From the NCBI GenBank assembly GCA_008330645.1, contig VLTN01000028.1:186001-250000 (forward strand): a stretch of DNA of 64,000 nucleotides. Reading direction: 5' to 3'. The stretch is from Cafeteria roenbergensis. Taxonomy: Eukaryota > Sar > Bigyra > Bicosoecida > Cafeteriaceae. Under the pieces are notes generated by a model, which made no database searches, was not told where the DNA came from, and saw nothing but the letters and a program-made list of their open reading frames with translations. Positions 45,201-57,040 of this stretch are shown in pieces (the first letter of the stretch is position 1; every line of letters starts with the position of its first letter). Both the position numbers and the translations under genes were made by a program.

Positions 45201-47454
45201 GCTGTCGGGAACGACGACGTCCTGAGTCTCGGCCTCGACCAACGACGAGAGACCGCCCTTGTCGTGCCACCGCGCAGCGAGCGTGTCAATGGCGGCCACG
45301 GCAGTCTCGGCACCCAGGCGCGGCACCGCCGACCCCCCGGCCGCTGGCACACCGCGAAGCAGCAGGCGGCGCGGGCGGCCGTCGGGGCTGGCGGCGCGCA
45401 GCCAGGCTGCAGTCAGCGCCTCCCCCACAGCGCCGGCCGGAAGGGGCGTCTCCGCCGCACCGCACTTGAGTCCGGCCACTGCCTCCGCGAGGGCGGTCGC
45501 CGGAATGCTGAGCAGGTAGGTGCGCTGCGGCACAGTCACGGAGGTGGACTCTTCGAAGAGAGCCTTGGCGGCGCCGCGAGCGGCCTCGGCCTCCGCCTCC
45601 GCCTGGGCCGCCTTCTCGGCGTCGGTCTTGCCGTCGGCCGCCCCCGCCGCCGAGGACGAGGATGAGGAGGACGACGACGACTCCGAGGCGGGATCGTCTG
45701 CCACCGTCTTGCCCGCAAGGACGTCGGCGGGGGCCAGGCCCGTTGCCGCGGCTCTGTTTGCGACGCCGCGCATATAGAGCCGGCCCCGAATGCGAACTCG
45801 GGTGGTGTAGAGCAGGGCAGCGTATTCGGCCTTGAGCGAGGCCAGGAGGCGAGCCCTCTGCGTGGCGGTGTGGGGCTGGGAGCCCCACAGGGGGAGGGGG
45901 AGAGACACCGATGTGGTCACGATGGGGGCGGCGTCGAGCACCGGGTCCTCGGCGAGGGCTTGGCCGTTGGCGGCCGCCTCGGCCCGGTCCTCCTCCCGCT
46001 TCGTCTTGGCCTCGATGTCGGGCAGCACGGCCTCCCTGGCGATGATGGCGGCGGTTGCCTTTGACTGGGCGTCGGCGAGCGCGGCCAGCGTGTCGCTCGC
46101 GGCCTCCGTCACCGTGATGAGGGGACGGTGGCCCTCGCCGGCCCAGCCCGTCAGGCGTAGGATTGAGTCGTCGCTGTGCGCGCCGCGAGCGGGCTCGTGG
46201 CTGTCCGGCGAGCCCGAGGACGCCGAGGGGGAGAGGACTGCCGTTGCGGCTGCGGCCGAGGCCGCAGCGGACTCCGGTGCCGAAGACGAGGAGGAAGAGG
46301 AGGAAGACGACGAGGACGACGTCTGCGCGGCGGCTTGTTTCGCGGCGCCGACAGCAGCAATGGCGGCTGCTGCTGCTTCATGAGCCACAGACGACGACGG
46401 GCGGAACGACTGTCGCGCCCGGCGCGCCGCCGCCCACAGCCCAGCCATGCCACGGGCTTCGATGTCCGCAGCGCCAGCGCGGGACCACAGCGGCGCCAGA
46501 GCAGACGCAAGTCGAGCACCAGCCTCGGCAATGTCCGAGAAGTTTCCGAAGAACCAGCGAGCGCGAGCAAGGGACGCGCCCTTGACCTCTGTGGTCATAG
46601 GGTCCACCGTCTCGGGCAGCCCCGCGAGGGCCGCAGACGCGGGCTGGTCGGCCTTCTTGGCAGCGGCTGCTGCCGCTGCCGCTGCCGTTGTGGCTGCAGC
46701 TGCTGCAGCGGCAGTGGCCGCCGAGCCGCCAGCAGCGCCGGAGGACCCGGCAGCCTTTGCGGCCGCCGTGGCGGCAGCCGCAGCGTCGGCGGCCTTCTTC
46801 TTGCTCCGTGCCCTGGCGCGCGCGCGGGCGGTGGCGGGGTTAGCGGCCTCAATGACCATTCCCCTTGCCGTCTTGATGGGCAGGCGGACGGAGGGCGGCA
46901 GGCGGAGGTATGCCGAGCGGAGCCTGACGTCAAAGGGCAGGCGCGCGTCAGTGAGCAGCTCTGCCCAGTTGCCATAGCCAACGAGGTAGATGCCGAAGAT
47001 GACGGCCTGGCTGTCAGTCATGACCCAGGGGAACTTCTCGGCAAGAGGCGTCCCGGCCAGGAGGCTTGCGGCGCCTCCGCAGTGGTCCACGGGCACAAGG
47101 ATTCGGCCGACCAGCTGCGAGGGCGAGGCTGCCGCGACGAGGAGCTCGTCGAAACCGGGCACGGCCCACGCGGCCGGCGCGACGGTGAACGCGGGGGCAG
47201 CCTCGGAGGCGTCTGCGGGCACCGTTCCGCCGCCGCGCTCCGCCGCCTCGGTGATGAGTGCCGAGATCCGGGAGGTGAGCAGCACAGGGCCGAGCAGGGC
47301 ACCGGGCGGCGGGCCCACCGTGCGGCGGGGAACGCTGCCGGGCTTTGCGTGGTGGGAGCGCTTCGGCTTGGGCGTGTCGGCGCCCTCAGTGGGCTCGTTG
47401 CCGTCGTCGTCGTCGTCATCCCCGTCGGCATCAGCGTCGTCGTCGTCGTCGTCG

Positions 47455-47493
<39 letters not shown>

Positions 47494-50400
47494 CGGGCCT
47501 CTGCAGGCGTTCCGGGGGCGTCCGCGCCCTCCGACGACGCTGCCGCCGCTGCCGCCGCTGCCGCCTTGATCCGAGCAGCCTCGGCCTTGTCCGGCGGGTC
47601 CACAGCCGGGAGCTGGAAGCCCACGAGCTCGCGGGGAGGCAGCTGCTCCTCAGCGGAGGGGTACTGGTAGGCGGGGTGCGACCTGCCGGCTGCCGCCGCA
47701 GAGGCGGAGAGGTCGGCGTAGTAGCGGCTGGCAGCGAGCGACACAGCGTCGCGAACGTTGGCGAGGACGTCGAGACGGATGAGCGTGTCGCGGACCAGCG
47801 TGCGGGAGGTGAGGCGAGCCAGCCACTGGGGGGAGGAGAGAACCTTTTGGGTCCATTCCACCGGGACTGGGGGGCACGTGATCGTGGCCTCCGCCACGAC
47901 GCGAGCTCCGATGCCGGCCCTGAGGTCGGCAGGGTCCGCTGCGGCGAGGAGCGTATCGAGGTACTGGCGCGCGAAGACGCGGAGCTCGTTGGAGTCGCGC
48001 TGCTTGAGGCGGGGAAGCTCGCGCATGGCGCGCCAGCGGCCCCAGCCGAGCTGGCGGATGCCGCTGTGGAACTTGCCGAGGTCGAGCCAGTCCCAGGGCT
48101 GCCAAGGGTGGCCGCGGCGGCGCTGGTCCGCGGAGCGAAGCCGGGCAGCGAGCGAACCCAGCCGGTCGCTCTTGTGCGTGGGCACGAGGGAGGGGATGCA
48201 GGTGTCGGCGCCGGCGCTGAGCAGGCCCACGCGGGACACGCTCACGGACAGGAGCAGGGGGAACGGGGCCGAGGGGAAGGCCGGAGCTGCGCCGGGCCCG
48301 CCGTTGGAGGTCGCCGGGTCGCGCCCGGAGGCCGTGAGCGGGAGAAGGCTGAGGGCCATGAGGGCAGTGGAAGGAACGCCGGCAGACTCGGCGGCAGCCT
48401 CGGCAGCCGAAACCCACCCTGCGCTGGCGAGGGACGCGTCGGGGGCGCTCGAGGAGTACGCCTTCCAAGCAGCCTGCAAGGCGGCCAGCAGCTCCGGGCG
48501 GAGCAGCGGGTGGGCCCCGATCGCCCGCGCGACGGCGGCAACCTCCACCATGGCGCGCGGGCGAACGCGGACGGCGCCGGTGACCGCGCCTGCCTTGACG
48601 CGCGCGTGCATGAAGGGGAACTCTTCGTCGGCGGGCGCCACATCTGCCCCCGCGGCGGCGTCCGCCCCGCTCGCGCCAGCGGCCGGAGTGCCCCCGTCCT
48701 CGTCGCCGTCGCCCTTGGCCCCGGGCGGGCGCGGTGCCCCGCCGCGCTGCATCCGCATTGCCTGGGCGCGAACGGCGCCGTCTTCTCTGTGCTGCCTGGC
48801 CAGCGCGCGGGCGCGCTGCCTCCTGACCTTCTCGGCGTCCTTGAGGCGCTTCCGCGCCTCTCGCGCGTCCTTGCGGGCCGTCTTCTCCGCGTCGGCCTGA
48901 GCGCGCCGCTCGTCCCGCTTGCGCCGGCGCTTGGCAGCCTTGGCGGACCGGCGCTCCCTCCAGTTCAGCCCGGCCATCTCCTCGTCGTCGCTCGAGTCCG
49001 ACTCGGCGCGGCCTCCGCCGCTGTTCGCGGTGCCTGCCACACCCTTGTACGCCTCGTCGTCGTCGTCTTCGGCCGCTCGGGCCTCCTCCCCTTCCCCGCC
49101 GGCGAGGTCGTCGTCGCTGTCGCCGAACACCGCGGCCTTTGCGTCGTCGTCGAGGTCCTCAATGGCCACGCCATCCGACCCCTTGAAGCCCAAGCCAGTG
49201 GCGTAGCTGCCCCGGAAGCGCTTGGTGCGGCCCCTCCCCTTGATCGCCCTGCCCTCGGCAATGGCCTGGATGTCAGCCGTGTCCACGCCGAGCGCCCGCA
49301 GCTGCGCCGCAGTCTCTTCGGAAATGGCGCCCCCCGCTGCCTTCTCCGGCTTCGTGAGGCCGATGGCCTTGGTCCAGAAGTCGGGGTCGTCCAGGTCCAC
49401 CACGTCGTCCGCGTCTTCGCCCTCCTCGGCGGCGAAGCTGGCCTTGGCGAAGCTCAGCGCGCCCATTGCCGACTCTGCGGGCGCCCCGTCGCCCGTGTAC
49501 GTGATGGTCTTGGACGAGCGCGCAAGCAGCGTGTCAATGTCCTGCTGCTCGAACTCTCGGGACCGCTCCTCCCCCTCCTCCCCCTCGTTGAACACGTCGT
49601 ACGCGCCGCGCTTGAGCAGGGACTCCACCTCCTTGGAGCTCATGCCCCCGGGCGCGCCTCCCTCGCCCCCTTCGCCCCCGCCCGCGCCGTCGAGCACGGC
49701 CTTGTCGAGGCCGAGCTTGAGAGACGCGCGGTGGAACATGTGCACCTCGTACGTCTTGCGGGTAAGCAGGCGGTAGATTTTCACATGCTTCTTCTGCCCG
49801 ATGCGGTGGACGCGGGCCTGCGCCTGGAGGTCGTTCTGCGGGTTCCAGTCGCTGTCGAAGATGATGACGGTGTCGGCGGCGGTGAGGTTGATGCCCAGGC
49901 CGCCGGCGCGCGTGGACAGGAGCATGACGCAGCGGTCGGAGCCTGGCTTGCAGAATCGCGCAATGGCCGCCTGCCGCTCCGGACCGCGAATCTTGCCGTC
50001 CAGGCGCTCGAAGGGCAGAGACCTGAGCGCGAGGAACTCGGCGATGAGGTCCAGCATGCGGACCATTTGGGAGAAGATGAGGACCTTGTGCCCGTCGGCC
50101 CGCAGGCGGGGGAGAAGCTTGTCCAGGAGCACGAGCTTGCCCGACACGGCGACCATCTGCGCTGCGGCCGCCTCGGCAGTGAGCCGGCCCGTGCTCGGGT
50201 TGACGAGCGGCGCGTCAGCGCCGATGCGAGCGCGGATGGCGGCGGCGGGACCGCGCTTCGGGGGGAGCGGCCTCGTCGCCGTCGGCCGTTGGCGCCTCTG
50301 CTGCTTGGGCGTCATCGAGCAGGTCGCCGAGAATTTGGTCCTCCAGGCCGCGATTGAGGTACGGGTGGTTGCAGCACTTGCGAAGCTCCATTACCACGTT

Positions 50401-53400
50401 CATGAGGTTGGGCGAGTTGGACGCCATGGAGCCCCGCATGAGGAACTCCGTGTTCCGCTCGTAGATGGCGCGGTAGTACCGCTTCTGCACGTTGGTGAGC
50501 TCCACCTCCACGATGGTCTCCTCCTTGGGCGGGAGGCTCTTGGCCACCTCGGACTTGACGCGGCGGAGCATGTAGGGCTGGATGAGGCTTCGCAGCTCGT
50601 CCACCATCTCGGGGTGGTCCGCCAGCGCGGAGAACCTGGCGTTGAGCTGGTCCACGCGGGCGGGCGGGAACATGGCCGGGTGGACAAAGGAGACGAGACT
50701 GAAGAGCTCGGCGAGGTTGTTCTGGATGGGCGTGCCGGTGAGGAGGACGGTGTGGCCCCGCTCGATGAGGGCGAGCTCTTCGGCCAGGCGGGAAGTTCTG
50801 TTCTTGAGCCTGTGGGCCTCGTCCACGACGACAGCAGCCCAAGGCACGGCGCCAAGCACAGCCCGGTCCTTGATCACCGTCTCGTACGTCGTGATGGCCA
50901 GCTGGAACTTGTACATGGCGGTGCCAGTCGGCTTGGAGCGGTGGCCGCGGCCGCCTGTGGCGAAGCCGCCGCCTCCACGGCCCCGCCCGCGACCACGGCC
51001 CCTGCCACGGCCCCTGCCACGGCCGCGCCCGCGGCCCCGACCGGAGCGCCCGACGACCTCGTCGTCGTCGTCATCGTCGTCGTCGCCGTCCGAGTCGTCG
51101 TTGCCCGAGTCGTCAGGGTCGGTGGCGCTGTCGTCTGCGCCCCCGTCCTCCTCGTCCACCTCGCTTGCGAGCCTGGATCGGCGCTTTGCAGCCGCGGCCA
51201 GCCTGTTGATCCTGGTCCCCGCAGGCGTGGGCCGCAGAATCCGGGAACGATCCTTGGGGTCCTCGAAGTGGAACTCGTAGTCCCGAATCAGCTGCCTGCC
51301 CGCGGTAGAGCCGTGGTAGACGAGAGTGTTGACCCCTGCCCAGGTGTCCACCTCCCGCTGCCAGTGGGACAGGGTGGAGAGAGGCGCGATGACCAGGAAG
51401 GGGCCGCGGATGGCCAGGCCGGGGTGGTTCACGAGGTGGTGGATGAACGCGATGGTCTGGGCAGTCTTTCCGAGACCCATTTCGTCGGCCAGAATGGAGC
51501 CGTGGCCTCGGAAGAAGTTGAAGAGGAGGAAGTTCACGCCCTCCAGCTGGTAGCCGCGCAGGCGCATACCCTCCGGCTCCTCAGGCGCTGCGGGCGTGGC
51601 CTGCTCCGCGTCGTCCTCTTCCTCGTCGTCCTCGTCGTCCTCGTCGTCGTTGTCATCGCTACCCTTGCCGCTGGGCGACGCAGCCGGGCCGCCGTTGGAG
51701 GCTGCGGCAGCAGCCGAGGACGACGAGGAGTTGGGCGCTGTGGCGGGCTGTACGGCGCCAGCCGCTGCTTCGCGCTTCTTGTAGGCTCGCGCCAGCTGAG
51801 TGGCGGTGGAGGACCCGAGTCCGTACACCGGCGAGACCTTGAGCTTCCGGAACTTGACCCCAAACGGGGGGGTGGTGATGGGGTTCCGCAGCTTGGGCGG
51901 CGGGGGCTTTTGGCGGTTTCGGAACTCCTCGACGAGTGCGAGGTCGTCGATCGTCGCCTGGCTCTCCCACGTGCATTCCTGGTACGGTAGGCCGCGCCAC
52001 TTGACGAGGTAGTGGATTGCCGAGTTGGGCTTGGTGTCGAACGATGGAGGGCCAGTGGCGGAGAGGATGCGCTCCGGCACGGTGTACTCGGGCGGGAACA
52101 CGTCGTCGTCCGCGTCGTCGTCCGCGTCGATGGATTGCGACATTCCCTGCGCGGGCGAGACAAGTGGGGGAAGAGGGGAGGAGCGCGAGAATGGACGGGA
52201 GGGGGATGTGACACGGGGCAGGTGTCCGGAGCGCGGCGCGGCGGGGCAGAGGCGGGCACGAGCAATCGCAAACAGGCAGCCTTGGCAAGCGAGCGATCCC
52301 CGCCAACCCGGCAAGCCAAACGTCAAACGCAAGTTTTGTGTCTCACCCGCGCGATGAGGTCGTCCACACGGGAGCGCTCGTATCGCTCGATGCGGCGCTC
52401 GATGCGCGGGTCGATGAGCTTGAGCGAGTCCACCCGCTCCCAAGAGCAGTGCACGTACCCGAGTCCCTTCCACTTGACCAGGTACTCGAAGCCGGCCGGG
52501 TGGCCGGCGGGCGCCTTCTCTGGGCCGTCGTGGAAGTGCGCGCCGGCCGCACTGGTCCCTGCCCCCCCAGCTGAAGCAGCCGGCCCAGGCACCGAAGAAG
52601 AGGACGAGGACGGCGCCTGGGCAGCTGTGGTGGCGCCTTGGGTCTTGACGGCGCGCCTTCCAAGAAACTTCTCCACCGCGGGCCGCTCCGGTGCGATGGG
52701 GAACTCGAGCGCGAGCCCGCGACCTCCCAGCGCCCAGATTGGGCCGGCGGAGAGGTTCTTGCGGTTGCTCGATTGCTTGCCGACCAGGCGGCCGCGGCAC
52801 ACGCCAACCGGGCCAACAGCGGGCCTGGTGTCCTCCTCTTCGTCCTCCTCGTCGTCTTCCTCGTCGTCTTCCTCGTCGTCTTCCTCGTCGTCCTCCCCCT
52901 CGTCATCGTCACTGTCGACGACGGGTGTGCGGCCTGAGCTGGCACGGCGCGGCCTGCGCGTGGTCACCGCGTCTTGGCTGTCCTCGTCGCTGTCCTCCTC
53001 CTCCGTGGCGTCGTCCTCCTCGCTGGAGCCCTCGATCACGTCCATGCCTCCGGTGGCGCCCGCAGCAGCAGCTCCGCCCCCCACAAGCACGCGCCTGCCC
53101 CGGCCTCCCCTCTGCAGGGGCCCGCTGTCCTCGGGAATGAGCTCCCCGGCAAGGCGCCTCTCCTCCCTCGCAGTCGCCCGGAGCTCCTCGCCCTCCTCCC
53201 GCCGCGACGAGTAGTATCCGTGCCTGCGGCCGAACTTCTTGAACATGCGCAGGCCGGCACTCGTCCGCCTCCACCCGTTCAGCACACGCACGCCCAGCCG
53301 GTTCGCCGGGTCCACAACGGCCGCAGCGGCGGGCGCGTGGGCTGAAGCCGGGTCCGAGTCAGAGCCGTCGGCACCGTCGTCCGTGCCATCGTGCGCGGGA

Positions 53401-54203
53401 AGGGCCGGCGGCTGGGGTTGCGACGGCGTCCCGTCGGCGCTGCAGAAGCCAGGCCCGCCCGCGACGCGGTCAGCCGACCAGGGCGCAGGCACTGCCATGA
53501 GGGGCGGGCGCGACCGCCCGTGCGCCAGAGTCCCTGCCGGCAGGCGCACCCTGAACAGGGGGGGCTGCCCCACGATGGCAGTGCCGTTGCGGAACTGCCG
53601 CATCGCCGGGACCTCGAAAGTTGGCCGGCCGTCGCTGGCGGGGCGCGCGGAGCCACGAGCGCGCTGCTTGGCACCCGCTCCCCGACCAGGCCTGCCAACA
53701 CCCTCGTCGCTGTCGTCGTCGTCGTCGTCGTCGTCGTCGGTGACGCCCGACTCGCTTTCAGAGCTGGCCACAGGGCGGCGGGTGGGCGCCCTGCGACCCC
53801 TGGTAGCCAGCCGGATGGGCACGGGGGGGCTCGCACCGCCGCCCTCCCTTGCCCCCCGCCTGACGGGCACCGTGGGCCGGGCGGAGCTACTGCGTCCGGT
53901 GCCACGTACGGCATCGCCCTGGCTATCGCTTCCGTCGTCGCTTCCGTCGTCGTCGTCGATTGCGTCGTCGTCGTCGTCATCGTCGTCATCGTCGTCGTCG
54001 TCGTCATCGTCGTCGTCCTCCTCCTCACTGTCATCCTCCGAGTCCACGTTCTCGCCTGAGTCCTCCGTGGCGTCCTCGTCGCCCTCGCTCACGGCAGCGC
54101 GCGCGTCGTGACGGTCAGGTGCTGGCGCGCCAGAACGCACGAGGGACACGCGCGGGCGCCTCGGCGCAAGGACTGGAGACTCCTCTGGGTCGCTGTCCGA
54201 CAT
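39261..54203 (-). CDS. Giant CHD-family chromatin remodelling ATPase
   Basis: Exon 1 is complement(52347..54203), exon 2 complement(39261..52146); the 200-nt intron is GTGAG...GCAG, phase 0. The product is about 4,913 aa. An acidic N-terminus is followed by two chromodomains ([35 protein letters not shown]), a SNF2 lobe 1 ([26 protein letters not shown]) and lobe 2 ([31 protein letters not shown]). The post-helicase segment with [17 protein letters not shown] and VDLDDPDFW resembles CHD6-9/Kismet. A tail of about 3,500 aa has SANT-like helices ([36 protein letters not shown]) in Ala-rich disorder. An acidic plus Arg-Gly insertion splits lobe 1 before DEAH. Frame is lost by one base at the 6-base run 50260-50265; one base fewer restores [19 protein letters not shown]. 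It should slide or evict nucleosomes. Confidence 0.9.
47403..47490. repeat. GTC/GAC trinucleotide tract coding poly-Asp (CHD tail)
   Basis: A near-perfect trinucleotide tract on + (cgt/gtc phase) that reads as Asp-rich runs in the CHD protein at about residue 2180. It is likely length-variable. Confidence 0.85.
50974..51052. repeat. Arg-Gly dipeptide-coding repeat inside CHD ATPase lobe 1
   Basis: An imperfect hexanucleotide repeat encodes about 13 Arg-Gly dipeptides, flanked by an Asp-run and a Gly-rich stretch. It sits between helicase motifs Ib and II. Confidence 0.85.
53946..54018. repeat. GTC/GAC trinucleotide tract coding poly-Asp (CHD N-terminus)
   Basis: A second trinucleotide tract that encodes the long Asp run in the acidic N-terminus of the CHD protein. 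Confidence 0.85.
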
Positions 54204-55254
54204 GGTGCAAAGCGCCCAAGAGCCTGGACCAGCCTTGGGGCGGCTGCAGCGGACTTCGCACGCGGCGGCGCGCCGGCCTGCGACAGCTTCAAATGACAGT
54301 GGCACATGCAGCAGCGGGCAAAAATGCGGCAGTGGGAGCAAGCCGGGCGCATTGGGCTTGCCCCTCGGATCGGCATGCGCAGGCGTGGGGGCGGGCAGAC
54401 AGATGAGCCACCCTGCTGCGGTCCTCAGCACCAAGCACCGCAGCAGTGCTGGAGCTGATGCGGCCCAGGTGGATTGGATGGGCAAGAACGACAACTAATC
54501 GGGCAATACCAGGGCCCGGGTGGGGCACAAGGCCGTCGGAAAAGCCGTGTGCACGATTTTTTTGCCCCCGGTTGGCTGCAAGTCGCTGGCAAGCCGCCCT
54601 GGTGCGTCGGGCGGCGACCCCTGGGTGCGGGCCCACCTTCAAACAAGGCAAGCATGCGATTCGTCGCAACCAGGGCGATTGCCACCGACCAGGATGGTGC
54701 CGAGCCGCGAAGGCCGAGGGCGAGCGCACTCCGGCACCGGATTCGTCACGGGCGCGTCGGCGGCCGATTGTCGGGGCAAGCCGCGCCGCCTGCCAAGCAA
54801 GCCGGGACGGGCCGGCGCCCCCGCCCAGACGGGATACTCACCTCGGTCGCAAGTGCGCATGCGGGGCGGCACTGCACCGGCGGCCCCAGCCCCTTGGCGG
54901 CCGCACCGCGCCCGAGCGCCTGAGGCTTGCTCCGGCGGCTGCTCTGCAGGGCGGGATGCGGCCGAGGCACTCGCGTGACATTGCGCCTTGGTGCGCGAGC
55001 GCGCGCTTGCGCGCGCGCCATAGGCGTGCAACCGCAGCCGCGGGCCTGGGCCCCCCACTGTGGAGCCGGGGGCAGGCGGACAGACCCGCCTTGGCGCCCC
55101 CGAGGGCCCGGCCCCCCCCACCGCAGGGCCGGCAGCCCAGCTGCTGCGCGTTCCACCAGTTTTTTGGAACTCCTCTGGCAGAGCCGTCGCCGACTGACTC
55201 GGCCCTCCGGCCCGAGCCGGCGGACCGCATCACCAGGCCTGGCCCAGCCAGCGC
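54204..55254. promoter_or_regulatory. Divergent intergenic region, CHD / SIP5-like
   Basis: About 1.05 kb between two opposite start codons holds both promoters. Poly-T/A patches occur near 54555 and 55160. No RNA gene or motif was identified. Confidence 0.4.
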
Positions 55255-56563
55255 ATGGGAAACATGGCAGCTACTGGGGCGGATGGCCTCTCCCTGCCGG
55301 AAGGGCCTCGGAGCGGCCACCAGGCGGATTGGGACGCCGCCACCATCGCAACCATGGTTCGATCGGGCAAGCTCAAGCCCGTGTTCCCGTCCTCGGACTG
55401 CGTAGGCTGGTGAGCTGCCTGCATAAGTGCTGGCCAGGTGGGCGCGCAACGCGCCGGCTGGGACATCCGCCGGGCAGGCGCGTGTGGTGGCAACTTGGCG
55501 CAAATCTGCGCGCCTCGAGAGGGAACATTTTCTTCTCGCTCGCTGCCGATGCGCGACCCCACCGCGTGGCGTGCTGGCCGCCGCTGCGTGCGCTTGCTTT
55601 GCCCCTTGGCCCGCAGGGACGAGTGCCCCATCTGCTTCGGCACCTTTCCAGCCGCCGTGCTGAACAGTGTGTCTTGCTGCTCCGCGACATTGTGCACGAG
55701 CTGCTTTCTGCAATGCCAAGCTCCGGACATGTCCAAGCCGTGAGCACCAGCGTCCCAAGCGCGCGGCCACTGAGGCCCCGGTCGCGGAAGTGTCGCGCGT
55801 GTGGTGCTCGTGCAGCCACGCCCCGCCGCGGCGCGGCCTTGGCGGTGCCGAGCGGCTCCCGGGAAGCGGAACTTTTGGAGTGGCGTGCCTTGCACGGAGT
55901 CAGCCCGCGCCCCCCTCCTCGGCCACGCCGCGCCGCCTCGGCTCGTCTCCGCTCTGCTCCAAGGCCTGCGCGTCTACCGCCGTGCTGGAAGCACGCTGTG
56001 CCCTCTGCGCCAGCTTGCCCCGTCGACGCGCAAAAATCGAGATCTGGTCATTTGCGCCCCCTTCCCGTGCCCCCCCGCGCCCGCCGCCCCCCCGAAAAAA
56101 AATGCGCAGCTGCCCATTCTGCACCTCCAGCGGAATGGCGCCCGTGGCAGGAGAGCCTGTGGAACCCGATAGCCTTCGGGACGCGCTCGGCTCGGCGCAG
56201 GCGGAAGCGGCTGCAACGGAGGCCATGGGCGGCCGCTGCCTTGCTCCCTCGATCCCAAAGTCCACCGCCCTTGAGCGCCAAGCCATCATGAGGCGGGTGT
56301 CGGAGCTGCAATCGGGCAGGCACTCCGGCGCGGCGTCGACGGGGAGCCAGGCGTCAGTGCAGGAGCTGCTTGTCGCAATGGGAATCGAGGACGGCCCTCA
56401 GGCGGACATGCTGAGGGCGGCGCTTGCGGCGGCGGCGGCGCAGTCTGAAGGTTCCACGGGAGGGGCACGGGCGCCGTCCGGGGAGGGGGAGGGGGAGGAC
56501 GATGACGCAATGCTCGCTCGGGCCCTGGCCATGTCACTAGCCAGTCACACCGCTGGGAACTGA
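55255..56563 (+). CDS. SIP5-like RING finger protein with C-terminal UIM
   Basis: Three exons, 55255..55409, 55617..55739 and 56110..56563, give 243 aa; both introns (207 and 370 nt) are GTGAG...GCAG, phase 2, and both splice into the RING. The N-terminus MGNMAATG has the MGN start seen in plant SIP5-like proteins, where Gly2 can be myristoylated. A short helical motif, ATIATMVRSGKLKPVFPS, is also family-like. The zinc ligands are CPICF, CCSATLCTSCF and CPFC, the SIP5-type all-Cys RING. The end, EDDDAMLARALAMSLASH, is a ubiquitin-interacting motif. Relatives are yeast Sip5 (Snf1-linked) and plant C3HC4 proteins; a ubiquitin-ligase role is inferred. The ATG at 55264 is in frame and could also be used. 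Confidence 0.85.
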
Positions 56564-57040
56564 GCCCGGCTTGGCGTGCCCCAGAGGGCGAGGCTAGGCG
56601 TTCGCCCTCCCCGCCTACCAGCGTGCTGGCGGGTGGCTGATTGTTGCATTGTCTTCAGCTCTGGCTGCATTGGGCACCGTGCGGGGCGTGCGTCCGCTGT
56701 GCCCTGGCGTCGCGAGTGCCGGGCCCGCAAATCGCGCCCGTTGGCGGCCTCAAGCGGCTCCCGCTCGGCGGCCTGCCCACATGGCAAGCACAGCCAACTC
56801 GCGGGACGATTGCCGCCCTTCACAAGCGCGCTAACGCACACACACACACACACAAACGAACTCGCAGCGCCCGGCACAGCACACAACGGCGCACCTGGCC
56901 TGGCCTGGCCTGGCCTGAGCTCCGGGGCCGGGGGGGGGGGTGGCCCTCTGCGGCGCTGTAGCGCGCTGTCGCGAGGCCCTCGAAGCGCAGCGACGACAAA
57001 GCGGCACGCGGGTGTGTGTGCGCGCGCGGGAGCAGAGACG
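56564..57040. other. Convergent intergenic region with simple repeats
   Basis: This is 477 bp between the 3' ends of the SIP5-like and WDR33 genes. It holds a CA-repeat (about 56837-56854), four to five copies of CCTGG (about 56894-56916) and a G-run (about 56930-56940). No gene was seen. Confidence 0.6.

Noticed and set aside
39243-50357. Very long plus-strand frames opposite the CHD gene
   Set aside because: High GC and biased codons keep antisense frames open; they lack domain motifs and mirror the real gene.
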